Positions 53,118 through 63,732 of a stretch of DNA of 64,000 nucleotides are shown in pieces. This stretch comes from Anomaloglossus baeobatrachus (Eukaryota > Chordata > Amphibia > Anura > Aromobatidae): contig NC_134357.1 in the NCBI RefSeq assembly GCF_048569485.1, positions 229,393,735 through 229,457,734 of the forward strand, in the 5' to 3' direction. A program made the translations under genes and the position numbers. The notes beneath the pieces were generated by a model, which saw only the letters and a program-made list of their open reading frames with translations, was not told where the DNA came from and ran no database searches. Position 1 is the stretch's first letter. Each line of letters starts with the position of its first letter.

Positions 53118-53205
53118 GTCCCCGTGCTCATTAGCATAAGATAAAAAGATCTTTAGAAATACTTTTTCTAAAGATCTCTTTATCTATGCTAGTGTATACA
53201 GGGAC
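53118..53205. repeat. 88-bp fold-back repeat
   Basis: gtccccgtgctcattagcat is inverted relative to atgctagtgtatacagggac. The centre aaagatctttagaaa pairs with tttctaaagatctctt. Non-coding palindrome directly left of a MITE. Confidence 0.75.
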
Positions 53206-53210
53206 AGTTA

Positions 53211-53658
53211 AGGTGGCTTTACACTCTGCAACATCGCAAACGACATCGCTGTAACGTCACCGGTTTTGTGACGTAATAGCGACCTCCCCAGCAACATTGC
53301 AGTGTGTGAAACACATCAGCGACCTGGCCCCTGCTGTGAAGTTGCTGATCGCTACAAATCGTTCAGGACCATTCTTTGGTCCTTTGTTTCCCGCTGTGCA
53401 GCATGATCGCTAGAAAGTTTCAGTGTGTAAAGGGGACTTTACAGCGACTTTGTTAGCGACTTCCCTTTCAAAAAGCTGCTTTACAACGTCCCCAATGACT
53501 AGCTAGGTCGTTCTGCAGGTCCGGATCGCTGTTGCGTCGTTGGCCAGGTTTGCCTGTTTGACAGCTCACCAGCGACTCACCAGAGACTTTGTAGCGATCC
53601 CGGCCAGGTTGGGATCGCTGGTGGGATCGCTGAAAGTCTCAATGTGTAAAGGGACCTT
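53211..53658. mobile_element. MITE, diverged relative of the 'TTTACAC' family
   Basis: Left end aggtggctttacactctgca and right end tctcaatgtgtaaagggacctt are inverted and flanked by TA (53209-53210, 53659-53660). The interior has several gcgatc/gatcgc words but little in common with copies 1-4. Confidence 0.7.
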
Positions 53659-53752
53659 TAGGCAGAGATTAGCAATATGCACCCAGAACTGCTCGGTCTT
53701 TGATGACGGGGAATTCATTTTAAGGCGGTCCAGGTTTCCATGCGATACGTTA

Positions 53753-54317
53753 GGCTACATTCACACTTGCATTGTTTTGCATCAGTCGCAATACGTCGCC
53801 TTCAGGAATTACGATATCCTGCAAAATATTTTGCAGTATTCCGTTTTTAACCCTTGTATTAAGGACGGATTGCGACTGATGGCATTGCGTTGCATCCGCA
53901 GCACGGCGGATCAGTCGTGGAACGACTGACCGCCGGCCGGAATGAACGCAAAATGTAATGTATTTCAGGTCATTAAAAAAATGCACCGCGCAGGAATCCG
54001 TCAAGAGGTATAATAGCTGTCTATGGTGCTGGATTCTGATGTAATCCGTCACACGACAGAATCCAGTGCTGGATTCCGTAATGCTCTACTGAGCATGCCC
54101 AGCATGTTTGGCACACCCATTGGGCTGTCCTAAACACAAACGGATCACGACGGATCCGTCAAAAAATGGACGCACAGCGGATGTAACGGACGAGATGGAT
54201 TAGTTTTTTCACAAGATTCCTGTGAACGGAATCCTGTGAAATAAAACATTTGTTGCGTCAGTTGACATCTAAAAAACGACCTGACTGATTTAAAACTGTG
54301 GAAGTGTGAATGTAGCC
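53753..54317. mobile_element. Harbinger-like MITE (GGCTACATTCACAC family)
   Basis: Ends ggctacattcacacttgcat and gaagtgtgaatgtagcc are inverted and flanked by TTA (53750-53752, 54318-54320), the 3-bp duplication typical of PIF/Harbinger elements. The interior has ggattgcgactgat and caggaatccgtc words shared with 62456-63357. Non-coding. Confidence 0.82.
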
Positions 54318-54727
54318 TTATTGAGGCAATATACAACGCAACCTACCAATGCTTTGGAATGAACTCCCTGATGACAAAGACAACACACTCTTGTCTTCCA
54401 ATGTATTTTCAGTATGTAACTGGACATCAATATTAACTGCGGGAACCAGTTTCCACAGAAACATGTTGCGGAAAGAAGTGGGGAGCATTTATTGAAGATA
54501 TGTGCGCTAAAGAGTTCTGAAGTAATCATGTCCTCTGAATTTATGAAAGAATACAATATCTACAATTAAAGGGAATCTGTCAGGAAACAAAAACATTTAT
54601 ATAGCAGTTATATTTACTGATAAATAGGATCTATCATCACTTTTCAGGTTGTCTGGTGAAAAAAAAAGTTATTTATTATGTACAGGATAGGTGATAACTT
54701 ATTGATCGGTGGGGGTCTGACCTCTTA
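54318..54727. other. zfp91 intron spacer
   Basis: No feature recognised. Confidence 0.5.
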
Positions 54728-55103
54728 GGGTGCGTGCCCACGATTAGTGTTTGCAGCGTTTTGGATGCAGTGTGTTTTCGCTGAGTCCAAAATGCTGCAA
54801 TGTACAGAAGTATAGTGGACGAGCATTCTAGAAAGCTAGTGCCCACTGTGCTTGTATTTCCCGCAGGAAAAACGGACCTGCGGTGTGGCTTTCCATGCTG
54901 CAGCATGTCAATTGTTTGCTGTGAAGACGCAAGCGTTCTCCGTAGGGGGAACACAGCGAGACACTGCAACTGCCTGACCCCGGATTGTGGGCACGAGCAG
55001 CTGTGGTCTCCTGCGTTCTCCTGTAAAGGAGACTCGCGGCCCCCTGCAGGTTGGGAGCTGCCACGTCCAGGACACAGCAGGTCCTGATCATGGGCACGAA
55101 CCC
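54728..55103. mobile_element. Harbinger-like MITE (GGGTGCGTGCCCACG family)
   Basis: Ends gggtgcgtgcccacgat and atcatgggcacgaaccc are inverted, with TTA on both sides (54725-54727, 55104-55106). It lies 66 bases from the 3' boundary of a zfp91 exon. A diverged partial relative is at about 13060-13215. Confidence 0.78.
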
Positions 55104-55169
55104 TTAGACAAGCACTGATCAGTAGAACAAGGAATATTATATGGTACTACCATTTATACGGTCACTTAC

Positions 55170-55286
55170 TTCCTAGGGGCTTCTGGCTCAGGGGCAGGGT
55201 TCTCTTCCTTCACTTCCATCTTTACCTCTACAGGAGCTGTCTCTTCTCTGGAGCGAGGACCTCGACGTCTGGAGCTAGTAGATGAC
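55170..55286 (-). CDS. zfp91: zfp91 internal exon (Ser/Arg and Glu-rich linker)
   Basis: Minus-strand exon between acceptor ttcttag (55287 is the G) and donor gtaagt (55169-55164). Its first base completes a codon from the preceding exon. It reads SSTSSRRRGPRSREETAPVE, then acidic VKMEVKEENPAPEPEAPR, then AA of a split Lys codon. Composition and place match the charged linker before the zinc fingers of ZFP91. The phase (two bases left over) fits the next exon exactly. Confidence 0.85.
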
Positions 55287-57044
55287 CTAAGAAAGAATTT
55301 TGTCCGTTCACAGTTCAATTATTGGGGTAACACTAAACAAAAAAGCACATAAACAGAGAACTTGGCATTGATGCCTTTCTAAACTGTATTGTAGCAAAGT
55401 AACAGAGCAAGAAATGGTATGCTTGTTTGGAGTTGAGCCTCAAAGTCACCAAAGTCCAAAACAATGCCAAAAGTGAGGTGTTCCAGCTTTTTTCAGATTA
55501 AAGAAGCATAAAACAGTGATGTTTTGGCATTTAAGCCTCTTAAAGGGGTTATTTGCTCACCAAAAATAAAAGTAAATACACAGCCTTGATTATAGTAACT
55601 CACCTACAGAAGTCACACATTGGCTGCAAGGTCTGTCTAAAACAATATGACATCCCATCTGCCTTTTCCATGAGTTACCTACCTCCTATTCCTGCCCCTT
55701 CAGATGGCACCTTGGTGCAACTGGCTACTTCTTTTATATTTTTACTGCATCTAATTCATATGTCCTGAAAAATATATGGAGCAGTCTGATAAAAATTCTA
55801 AACTAAAGCAGTATCTCATGTGCCAGTCAGCTAAAACACACCAATTTCAGCTGGACCGACTGAACATTAAGGTGTATGGAGAAGACTCGATTTTTCTCCG
55901 ATGTCAGGGAAAGAAGTGACAGGTTTGTTGGCTGTCAATATGCCTAATCCTTCAAGATTACAGAAAACAAGCTGCTTCCAGATGAGTCTCTCCAATGAAA
56001 TGAGCGTGTAGGTGTATGTATAGGGCCGAAATAGCATTATTTAGCAGTTACCCACGACCAGATCATCTAATGATATGGGTGATGTCCGGACTCTTCAACG
56101 TCAAGGGAGATGTTGGGAGAAAGAAGGATAAGGAAAGCTGGCTGTCAACATGCCTGACTATTTTTTTTTTTACACAGAACACAAACTGTTTTGAGATGTC
56201 TGGCAGCAATATATTCCCTTTTATTTATTGAACAGAGTGTGCATGTGTATGGGAGGGGTCGAATCAGACTGCTACCTATGGTGTAGGACTAACTTCACAC
56301 TTTGCAGTGCTCCGATCTTCATGCACAGTCCCTCTGTGCTGCAGACCTCTACTACGTCTTAAGTTACTAACAGGAACTTATTTTACGTGAAACCACAGCA
56401 GTGGTGCAAACCGCAGCAGTGGTGGAAAGCGCAGCCGGGGCACTTTATTTGCAGAACTTCTTCCAGTTAGTGCACTTCTGTGGTAACATATCACAGGACT
56501 TTATCAGGCAGCATGTTCCCTCTACAGACACAAAGGCCCATATTTATCAAAAATGACATCATGGCGCCCAAATTTTTAGTGTCCTCACTTTAACGCTATT
56601 AGCAAATTGCCAAGAAGCAAATAGATGCCTTCCTCCTACATATTAAAATAAATCTTGTTTTTTTAGAATAATCCTTTATCTTACAAAATCCCCACCAACA
56701 GAAGAAAATATTAAATACTTTAAACTTTCTCCCCTCAAAGGGAACCTATTAGGTAAAAATAAAATGCTATTAACCTGTAGGTATTGGGTCGATAACATTC
56801 TAAAACTGCCTGGCCTAAAAGCCCAGCTTCATGGAGTAAATTAACTTAATTCCTCCCGGCAGCCTCCTGCTTTCAGTCATCATAGGGGTGCGGCCAGAGC
56901 AGCTGCAGTCAACGCTCAGTATGTGGCTAGTGGCAGCTGTAACCATGCCCCAGCATTGACAGACAGCTGGCTCAGCATTGCATTAGGACAGAGCCGGATG
57001 TCAGTCATTCTCTGTGTGCGGTTCAAGCCGTCACTAACTACGTA
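55287..57044. other. zfp91 intron (upstream side), no exon recognised
   Basis: I looked on the minus strand for further charged-linker exons of ZFP91 and saw none. Short local repeats (cgcagcagtggtg at 56392-56440) are the only pattern. Confidence 0.45.
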
Positions 57045-57968
57045 CAGTACAGAACAAAAGTTTGGACACACCTTCTCATCTCTAGAACAACTATTAAGAG
57101 GAGACTTTGTGCAGCAGGCCTTCATGGTAAAATAGCTGCTAAGGACAGGCAACAAGCAGAAGAGACTTGTTTGGGCTAAAGAACACAAGGAATGGACATT
57201 AGACCAGTGGAAATCTGTGCTTTGGTCTGATGAGTCCAAATTTGAGATCTTTGGATCCAACCACCGTGTCTTTGTAGAAAAGATGAACGGATGGACTCTA
57301 CATGGCTGGTTCCCACCGTGAAGCATAGAGGAGGAGGTGTGACGGTGTGGGGTGCATTGCTGGTGACACTGTTGGGGATTTATTCAGAATTGAAGGCATA
57401 CTAAACCAGCATGGCTACCACAGCATCTTGCAGCGATGTATTATTCCATCCGATTTGCGTTTAGTTGGACCATCATTTATTTTTCAACAGGACAATGACC
57501 CCAAACACACCTCCAGGCTGTGTAAGGGCTATTTGACTAAGAAGGAGAGTGATGGGGTGCTACGCCAGATGACCTGGCCTCCATAGTCACCAGACCTGAA
57601 CCCAATCGAGATGGTTTGGGGTGAGCTGGACCGCAGAGTGAAGGCAAAAGGGCCAACAAGTGCTAAGCATCTCTGGGAACTCCTTCAAGACTGTTGGAAA
57701 ACCATTTCAGGTGACTACCTCTTGAAGATCAGCAAGAGAATGCCAAGAGTGTGCAAAGTAGTAATCAAAGCAAAAGGTGGCTACGTTGAAGAACCTAGAA
57801 TATAAGACATATTTTCAGTTGTTTCACACTTTTTTGTTAAGTATTTCATTCCACATGTGTTAATTCATAGTTTTGATGCCTTCAATGTGAATCTACAATT
57901 TTTAGAGTCATGAAAATAAAGAAAACTCTTTGAATGAGGAGGTGTGTCCAAACTTTTGGTCGGTACTG
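57045..57968 (+). mobile_element. Tc1-like family 3, internally deleted
   Basis: A 924-bp element between TA dinucleotides (57043-57044, 57969-57970). The ends are cagtacagaacaaaagtttg and, on the minus strand, cagtaccgaccaaaagtttg. It retains about the last two thirds of a transposase (plus strand). The remnants include GGGVTVWGA-like, DNDPKHTS-like and DLNPIE-like stretches, interrupted by several stops. The N-terminal DNA-binding part is deleted, so it could only move with help from elsewhere. Confidence 0.88.
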
Positions 57969-58035
57969 TATATAGCGGTGACTGAAACTGCTTCGGCCGC
58001 ACCCCTATGTCTGAAACGCTAGGGTTACAAGAGCG

Positions 58036-58037
<2 letters not shown>

Positions 58038-58073
<36 letters not shown>
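58038..58073. repeat. Poly(A) tract
   Basis: About 35 consecutive A. It might mark the end of a reverse-transcribed insertion, but no element body is recognised to its left. Confidence 0.9.
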
Positions 58074-58075
<2 letters not shown>

Positions 58076-58920
58076 GGTCCAATTTTCATCCAGAAAAGTG
58101 GGATGATTTTTGCTCGTCATCCGTGTGCTGTCCACATGCAAGCCATATTTTTACTCACCAGCTATTGATCATTAACAGGACCTAGTACAGCTTCCTATGC
58201 CATTCAATGACTTTGTAAACATTGGATGCCATACATTGACTCTGTATGAGATCTGATTTTTTTTCTCAGAGTAAAATTGCAGTATGATGAGATCTTTTTT
58301 CATAGATAGATAGATAGATTCTGCCAGTGAAAAAAAAACAAAACGCCGATCTAAAAAGTAGGATGTAACTTGTCCGAGTTATATGGTGGTGTGAGTAAGC
58401 CCAAGGCCGGAGACTGTCAGGAGGAATAAAGTCAGGCTTTCAGAGCAGTGGCCAAGAAGTTTAACAACGCTATTAACGTGCAGATTAACCCTATATCTGC
58501 AGGCCAATAGCGCTTTTTGACGTCACAGGTTCCTTTTAAGTTACTTATTAATCAGTGGAACTGAACCAACCTACAGGTAAAGGAACAGATATACAGGCTA
58601 AAGATCGGACATGTACCACTACTAACAGGAGATCGCTTACTAGCCTATTTGCAAAGACTGTGCTTCAGATGCACACTGAACGATCTGTAATGGATCACTC
58701 AGACCATAAAGGTAGTCAGTGTCCTCAGTTGTGCCAGTGCTTCTGATGCTGGACAATGTGCAGCCAAAATGGTTTCACTCCATGAAAAAGTGTTTGCTTG
58801 TTCAATGGATGACCAGCAGTCTATTGACACTGAAAGATTAGTGTGAAATGAGTATTCATAGGAACACTTGTCCATGATAATCTTGCTCTGTAAGTGGACT
58901 TTTAGATTTAGTCATCACTA
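58074..58920. other. No recognised feature
   Basis: A short GATA-type microsatellite at 58302-58318; otherwise nothing. Confidence 0.5.
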
Positions 58921-59295
58921 GACATGTGCAAACCCAAACTGTAAAGATCAGGGTTCATACTGAACACGGACTTTATGAAAAATCAGTGTCCGAATTTGGA
59001 GGGTACTTTTTGTATGCTGACCACTCTATCAAGATTCGGGGTGCTCTGGTATGCCCAGTGCTCGGCCCAGTGAGAGCCATTTGCAATCTGAGTGGCACTC
59101 ACTGGGGGCAAAAACAATGTTTTTGAATGTAGTGTGTACAAAAACCCCTGCCCTCCCCCAGAAATGCGCAGATAATGACCGGCTGCATTTGGGCAGAGTG
59201 CCGAACTGCCCAATCATTGACTTCCAATGGGGTATGGGCCAAACTGAACTTAATCTAAAGTCCAGCTGAACTTGAATTTCCATGGGTCTGCTCAT
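58921..59295. mobile_element. Short inverted-end repeat, 'GAGTGAGCC' family, copy 2
   Basis: acatgtgcaaacccaaactg at left and, on the minus strand, agatgagcagacccatggaa at right are inverted. The interior shares cctcccccagaaatgcgcag-type and gcccaatcattgacttccaa-type blocks with 35741-36220. Confidence 0.5.
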
Positions 59296-59535
59296 CTTAA
59301 GTATTCACAAACAAATGCCAGCTGACAATTTATGGACAGATATACTATAGTTAAAAAACTGCCGGACCCCCCATAGACAACGTTTGGGTGGTCCGCATTC
59401 TACTCTGCAAGATATTCTAAAACCTTACTGCATGGTAGAGCAGCTACACATGATTGTACAGCTCTGGGAATGGGCATGCAACTGCCAGAAAAGGCAGACA
59501 AAATTTACCGTCTCTGCCTTCTAGATTGTTATTTA
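59296..59535. other. No recognised feature
   Basis: Short spacer without pattern. Confidence 0.4.
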
Positions 59536-61256
59536 CCGTATTTTTCGGACCATAAGACGCACTTTTTTTCCCCCAAATGTTGGGGGAAAGTTGGGGGTGC
59601 GTCTTATGGTCTGACTATAGGGCTGCGGCTGGGAATGAGGGTGCTGCAGGTCATCGGGGGCACGAGCAGGCAGCAGCAGCGCCTGCTCGTGACCACGTGG
59701 GCCCGCTCATTACATATGCACGCCCATCCTCCCGCCCATCTCTCAGCGCTGAAGCCGGCACTGACAGGTGGACGGGAGGACGAGCGGGGATGCGCGGATA
59801 GTAAAGAGCCGGCCGCATGATCACACCTGGCAATTACAGCCTGGAGTGATCATGTGCGGCTGTATTCACTGCCCCCCGCGCGTCATCATCAGCGCGGGGT
59901 GCAGTGAATCAGTGCACTCACCCGTCCCCGTGTGTGGAGCCGGCCCCCTGCAGCATCGCGTCTTCCTGTCTGTGCCGGTCACCTGATCTGTGCTGAGCCG
60001 GTCAGCTGATCTGTGCTGAGCCGGTCAGCTGATCGGCACAGACAGGAAGACATCGCGTGCAGCAGGGGAACGGCTCCACACACACAGATCAGCGTGCCAG
60101 AGAGGAAGATGTGATCGGTGCTGCAGGGAGTGAGGAAAAGGTGAGTATAAACGTTTATTTTTTTCTCTGTGCTATAGGATGCAGGCCATATACCAGGATG
60201 GTATATGAGCACGATGGGGGCATATAGCAGGATGGGAGTACCGTATATGAGCAGGAGGGATGGGGGGGGGGGGGGTATGTGAACAGGCTGGATATGGGGG
60301 GGGTATGTGAACAGGCTGGATGGGGGGGGGGGTATGTGAACAGGCTGGATGGGGGGGGGGTATGTGAACAGGCTGGATGGGGGGGGGGTATGTGAACAGG
60401 CTGGATGGGGGGGGGGTATGTGAACAGGCTGGATGGGGGGGGGGTATGTGAACAGGCTGGATGGGGGGGGGGTATGTGAACAGGCTGGATGGGGGGGGGG
60501 GTATGTGAACAGGCTGGATGGGGGGGGGGTATGTGAACAGGCTGGATGGGGGGGGGTATGTGAACAGGCTGGATGGGGGGGGTATGTGAACAGGCTGGAT
60601 GGGGGGGGTATGTGAACAGGCTGGATGGGGGGGGTATGTGAACAGGCTGGATGGGGGGGGTATGTGAACAGGCTGGATTGGGGGGGGTATGTGAACAGGC
60701 TGGATTGGGGGGGGTATGTGAACAGGCTGGATTGGGGGGGGTATGTGAACAGGCTGGATTGGGGGGGTATGTGAACAGGCTGGATTGGGGGGGTATGTGA
60801 ACAGGCTGGATGGGGGGGGGGTATGTGAACAGGCTGGATGGGGGGGTGGTATGTGAACAGGCTGGATGGGGGGGGTATGTGAACAGGCTGGATGGGGGGG
60901 GTATGTGAACAGGCTGGATGGGGGGGGTATGTGAACAGGCTGGATGGGGGGGGGTATGTGAACAGGCTGGATGGGGGGGGGTATGTGAACAGGCTGGATG
61001 GGGGGGGTATGTGAACAGGCTGGATGGGGTTTTATAGCAGGATCATATACAAGGCAAGAGGATCATTACCAGGATGGGGTACCTTAGTAGAGAATTTGGG
61101 GACATTACCCCCATAACAGTGTCAGCAGCAGATCCTCGCACCATAACAGTGTGTCATGACCACATTTTTTGCTTAAAGTTTTATTTTCCCATTTTCCTCC
61201 TCTAAAACCAGGGTGCGTCTTATAGTCCGGTGCGTCTTATAGTCCGAAAAATACGG
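59536..61256. mobile_element. MITE with CCGTATTTTTCGGAC ends carrying a minisatellite
   Basis: ccgtatttttcggaccataa at left and, on the minus strand, ccgtatttttcggactataa at right are inverted and flanked by TA. The subterminal gacgcacttttt and gtgcgtcttatagtccgg blocks belong to a family widespread in fish and amphibians. The 1.7-kb interior is non-coding. Its larger half is the G-run minisatellite. A tandem direct repeat ggtcagctgatctgtgctga lies near 59998-60030. Confidence 0.8.
60253..61030. repeat. 28-copy minisatellite with a G-run in every unit
   Basis: Unit gtatgtgaacaggctgga followed by t and 6-12 G (about 28 bases), counted 28 times. Variation is almost entirely in G-run length, with a block of six copies that share an extra T. 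Confidence 0.95.
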
Positions 61257-61690
61257 TACACAGCGCTGAGCAAGTGACGTATATACTGTAATAAGAAGTA
61301 CAGTGATAGTAAGAGCTTCTTCCTCTAAGGGCACAGTAACGTGGCCGTATTACAAGGACGACAATTGCATTGCAATGCTCGGACTGGCCGGCGGCTCTCA
61401 TGATCTGAGCCTGACAGCTACATAAAAATACATGCCTTCATGCTCGGGTTAGGAATGTCAACGGCCAGTCCGGGCATTGAGACGTGCCAGAGTTATATGG
61501 CCATGTGACTGTGCCTATAATGCAGAGTTCATGTGATTGCTGGGTGTAGGATGGGATCAGGAGCTGCTAGCTTCTAAGAGAACCATTCAGTTTTGCTATG
61601 CAGCTAGGGTGCTTAATTTCACTGTGACTGGAGACTATATATCAGCCCCATCTATAGGAAAAAATCAAGTTTAAAAAAAAAATATTAATA
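61257..61690. other. No recognised feature
   Basis: Two blocks read as imperfect inverted relatives (ctcggactggccg near 61378, cggccagtccgggca near 61461), possibly another fold-back element of about 200 bases. Confidence 0.4.
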
Positions 61691-62455
61691 AATCAATATT
61701 TAAGGAGGCTTGTGGGCGGAGCCAATGACGTAGCAGCAAGTGAAAGTGAGCTCCCTTGGATTTCCTCAAAAGCAACGATATTAAAAATTTCAAGACTGTG
61801 ATCCTTCTACATTAGTGACTCTTGGACTTTGGATATCCCCAGGATACTGTAGAAATTTACCTCGTCAAAATCGGAGCTGGGATAGCTGAGATATTAAAGA
61901 TAGAAGTTGGTGAGGTGATGTAAGTGTAATTGTACTACACGGTAATAGTCTTCCTACCGCTTCACACTCCCATAATAAAGCTCTGCTCTGGTCTCACTAT
62001 TATACCTAGTCTTCTCTAAGACCAGATGAAAAAACTTTTGTCTCACATACATACATAATTTAATGATTTTATTAACTTTAAAAGGCCCATTAAAGAACTG
62101 AGCTCGAGCTACAGCAAGTGTTGTTGCCATAACAACGGTTTGAGGTAAAGTGAAAGTAAAACTCATAGCTACATTGGAAAGATGGCAGCCTCTTATCAAT
62201 AAAGAATATATTACCACTCATCAATATTTGCAAAAGAGCATGAGAACAAGTGTGACAGTCAGTAAAAGTCATTAATAAATTGCATAAACCTCTGCCTCCT
62301 ATCCAACATGCTGCAGACCTGGTGGTGTCCAATGATATGTGGCAGCCAGAGGATCTGATATAGCTGATAGCGGCAGATATCCAGGAAAGCACTTTACATT
62401 GGATTTGACAGCTCAACTCAACGTAGCTAGGCTGATCCAGCTCCTACACTAGTAA

Positions 62456-63357
62456 GGCTAAGTTCACATTTCCGCTAAAATCTATCAGTCACAATCCGCT
62501 GCTCTTGAAAACAGCGGAATCCGTTTAGCGGATTCCGTTGCTCCCATAGACTTGTATGAGCAGCGGATTGTGACTGATGATGCTGCGTTGCACCCTCCGC
62601 CCGACTGATCAGTCGTGGAACGACTGACCGCCGGGCGGGGGGAACGCAGCATGTAACGTTTTTTGAGCAGCGAGATCCGTCGGATTTCGCTGCGCATGCT
62701 CTCTGGCTCCCTGCACACGTCACCAGCTTTGGTTGGTTACCCGATATTTACCCTGGTTACGGTGCAAGGAGCCAGCGCTAAGCGGTGTAGGCCCGTAACC
62801 AAGGTAAATATCGGGTAACCAAGGTAAACATCGGGTGCTTTGCTGTTACCCGATATTTAGGCTGGTTACGTGTGCAGGGAGGCCGACACTTCCCCGCTCG
62901 GCCCCGCCCCCTCCCGCACTCCGCACATGTGTGTACACACAAACACACACACACACACACACACACACCTGTCCCCAGCCATGCAGACAAGCACTGCCAC
63001 TGACACCCTCGTCTGGCCCCGCCCCCTGCTCGGCTCCGCCCCCTCCCGCACTTTGCATGTGCACACACACACACATACATACATACATACATACATACAT
63101 GCACATACACACACTCACTCACACATACACTCACCTGTCCCCAGCCATGCAGACCGCAGCACTTCCACTGACATCCTCAGCGCCTGGCCCCGCCCCCCGC
63201 TCGGCTCTGCCCCCGAACTCCGCCCCCCGCACACAACGGAATCCGACAAAGAATTCTGTTCTTTGTCATCCGTTGTACAGCGTTGAACAGCGCATCAGTC
63301 ACATGCGTCAAGCGACGCATGTGACTGATACAAATCAACGGAAATGTGAACTTAGCC
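62456..63357. mobile_element. Harbinger-like MITE, long copy with nested CA/CATA arrays
   Basis: ggctaagttcacatttccgc and gcggaaatgtgaacttagcc-type ends (right end reads cggaaatgtgaacttagcc) are inverted and flanked by TAA (62453-62455, 63358-63360). The interior carries a duplicated segment (ggccccgccccctcccgcac-type blocks near 62899 and 63015) around CA and CATA microsatellites at 62935-62968 and 63062-63115. Confidence 0.82.
62935..63115. repeat. CA and CATA microsatellites
   Basis: Two runs, cacacaca and catacata, separated by a duplicated GC-rich block containing ccccagccatgcaga. Confidence 0.9.
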
Positions 63358-63469
63358 TAAGAGGACTTATTAAAAATATTAAAGAACCCCGCCTTATACC
63401 ATAAGGTTACGAAATAATCCATATATTTAAGCCAATATTTAAAGGGGCAGTACACCAAAACATATTAAG

Positions 63470-63703
63470 ATGAATAAAGACACTAAACAGAAAGTGAAAC
63501 CAGCATATATTCTAAAGAAAACCTTCAATCTAAATACGAGTAATAAACTCCAAAAAAAGAATCCTGATCCTAGGATTAACACCTTAAAGGCAGACCCAAG
63601 AGATTTCGGGATTAATCCAAATATGCTAACCCAAGTTTGGAAGGAGAAATATCTCCTAAGAAAACACAAAACCATATATCCTCGCACCATCAAGACTGTT
63701 TAA
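63470..63703 (+). CDS. Unrecognised 77-codon frame, possible LINE ORF1 start
   Basis: MNKDTKQKVKPAYILKKTFN and onward, Lys/Asn-rich, no domain recognised. It is followed 29 bases later by a second frame in another register. It could be a short upstream ORF or the first part of a disrupted ORF1. Confidence 0.25.
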   Translation: MNKDTKQKVKPAYILKKTFNLNTSNKLQKKNPDPRINTLKADPRDFGINPNMLTQVWKEKYLLRKHKTIYPRTIKTV

Positions 63704-63732
63704 AACAAAATGAGATAATAGGTAAAATAAAC

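Larger units (their letters stand above)
23315..55286 (-). other. zfp91: zfp91 gene, 3' portion (host gene)
   Basis: Six coding exons on the minus strand encode the last 288 residues. In order these are an acidic/basic linker, the basic RGRRRKDDKSPRLPKRR segment (a likely nuclear localisation signal), five C2H2 zinc fingers and a C-terminal tail ending DLDSAGP. The sequence closely follows the mammalian ZFP91 protein I remember. The mammalian protein is a nuclear C2H2 factor reported to act as an atypical E3 ligase placing K63-linked ubiquitin on NIK (MAP3K14) in non-canonical NF-kB signalling. Introns are 6267, 24251, 100, 72 and 414 bases in transcript order. The two large ones are filled with transposable elements. 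Upstream exons were not recognised in 55287-64000 and probably lie beyond the window. Confidence 0.9.

Noticed and set aside
62778-63404. Frames of 118-189 codons across the CA/CATA arrays.
   Set aside because: Repeat-driven, Thr/His or Cys/Val-rich, inside a MITE.
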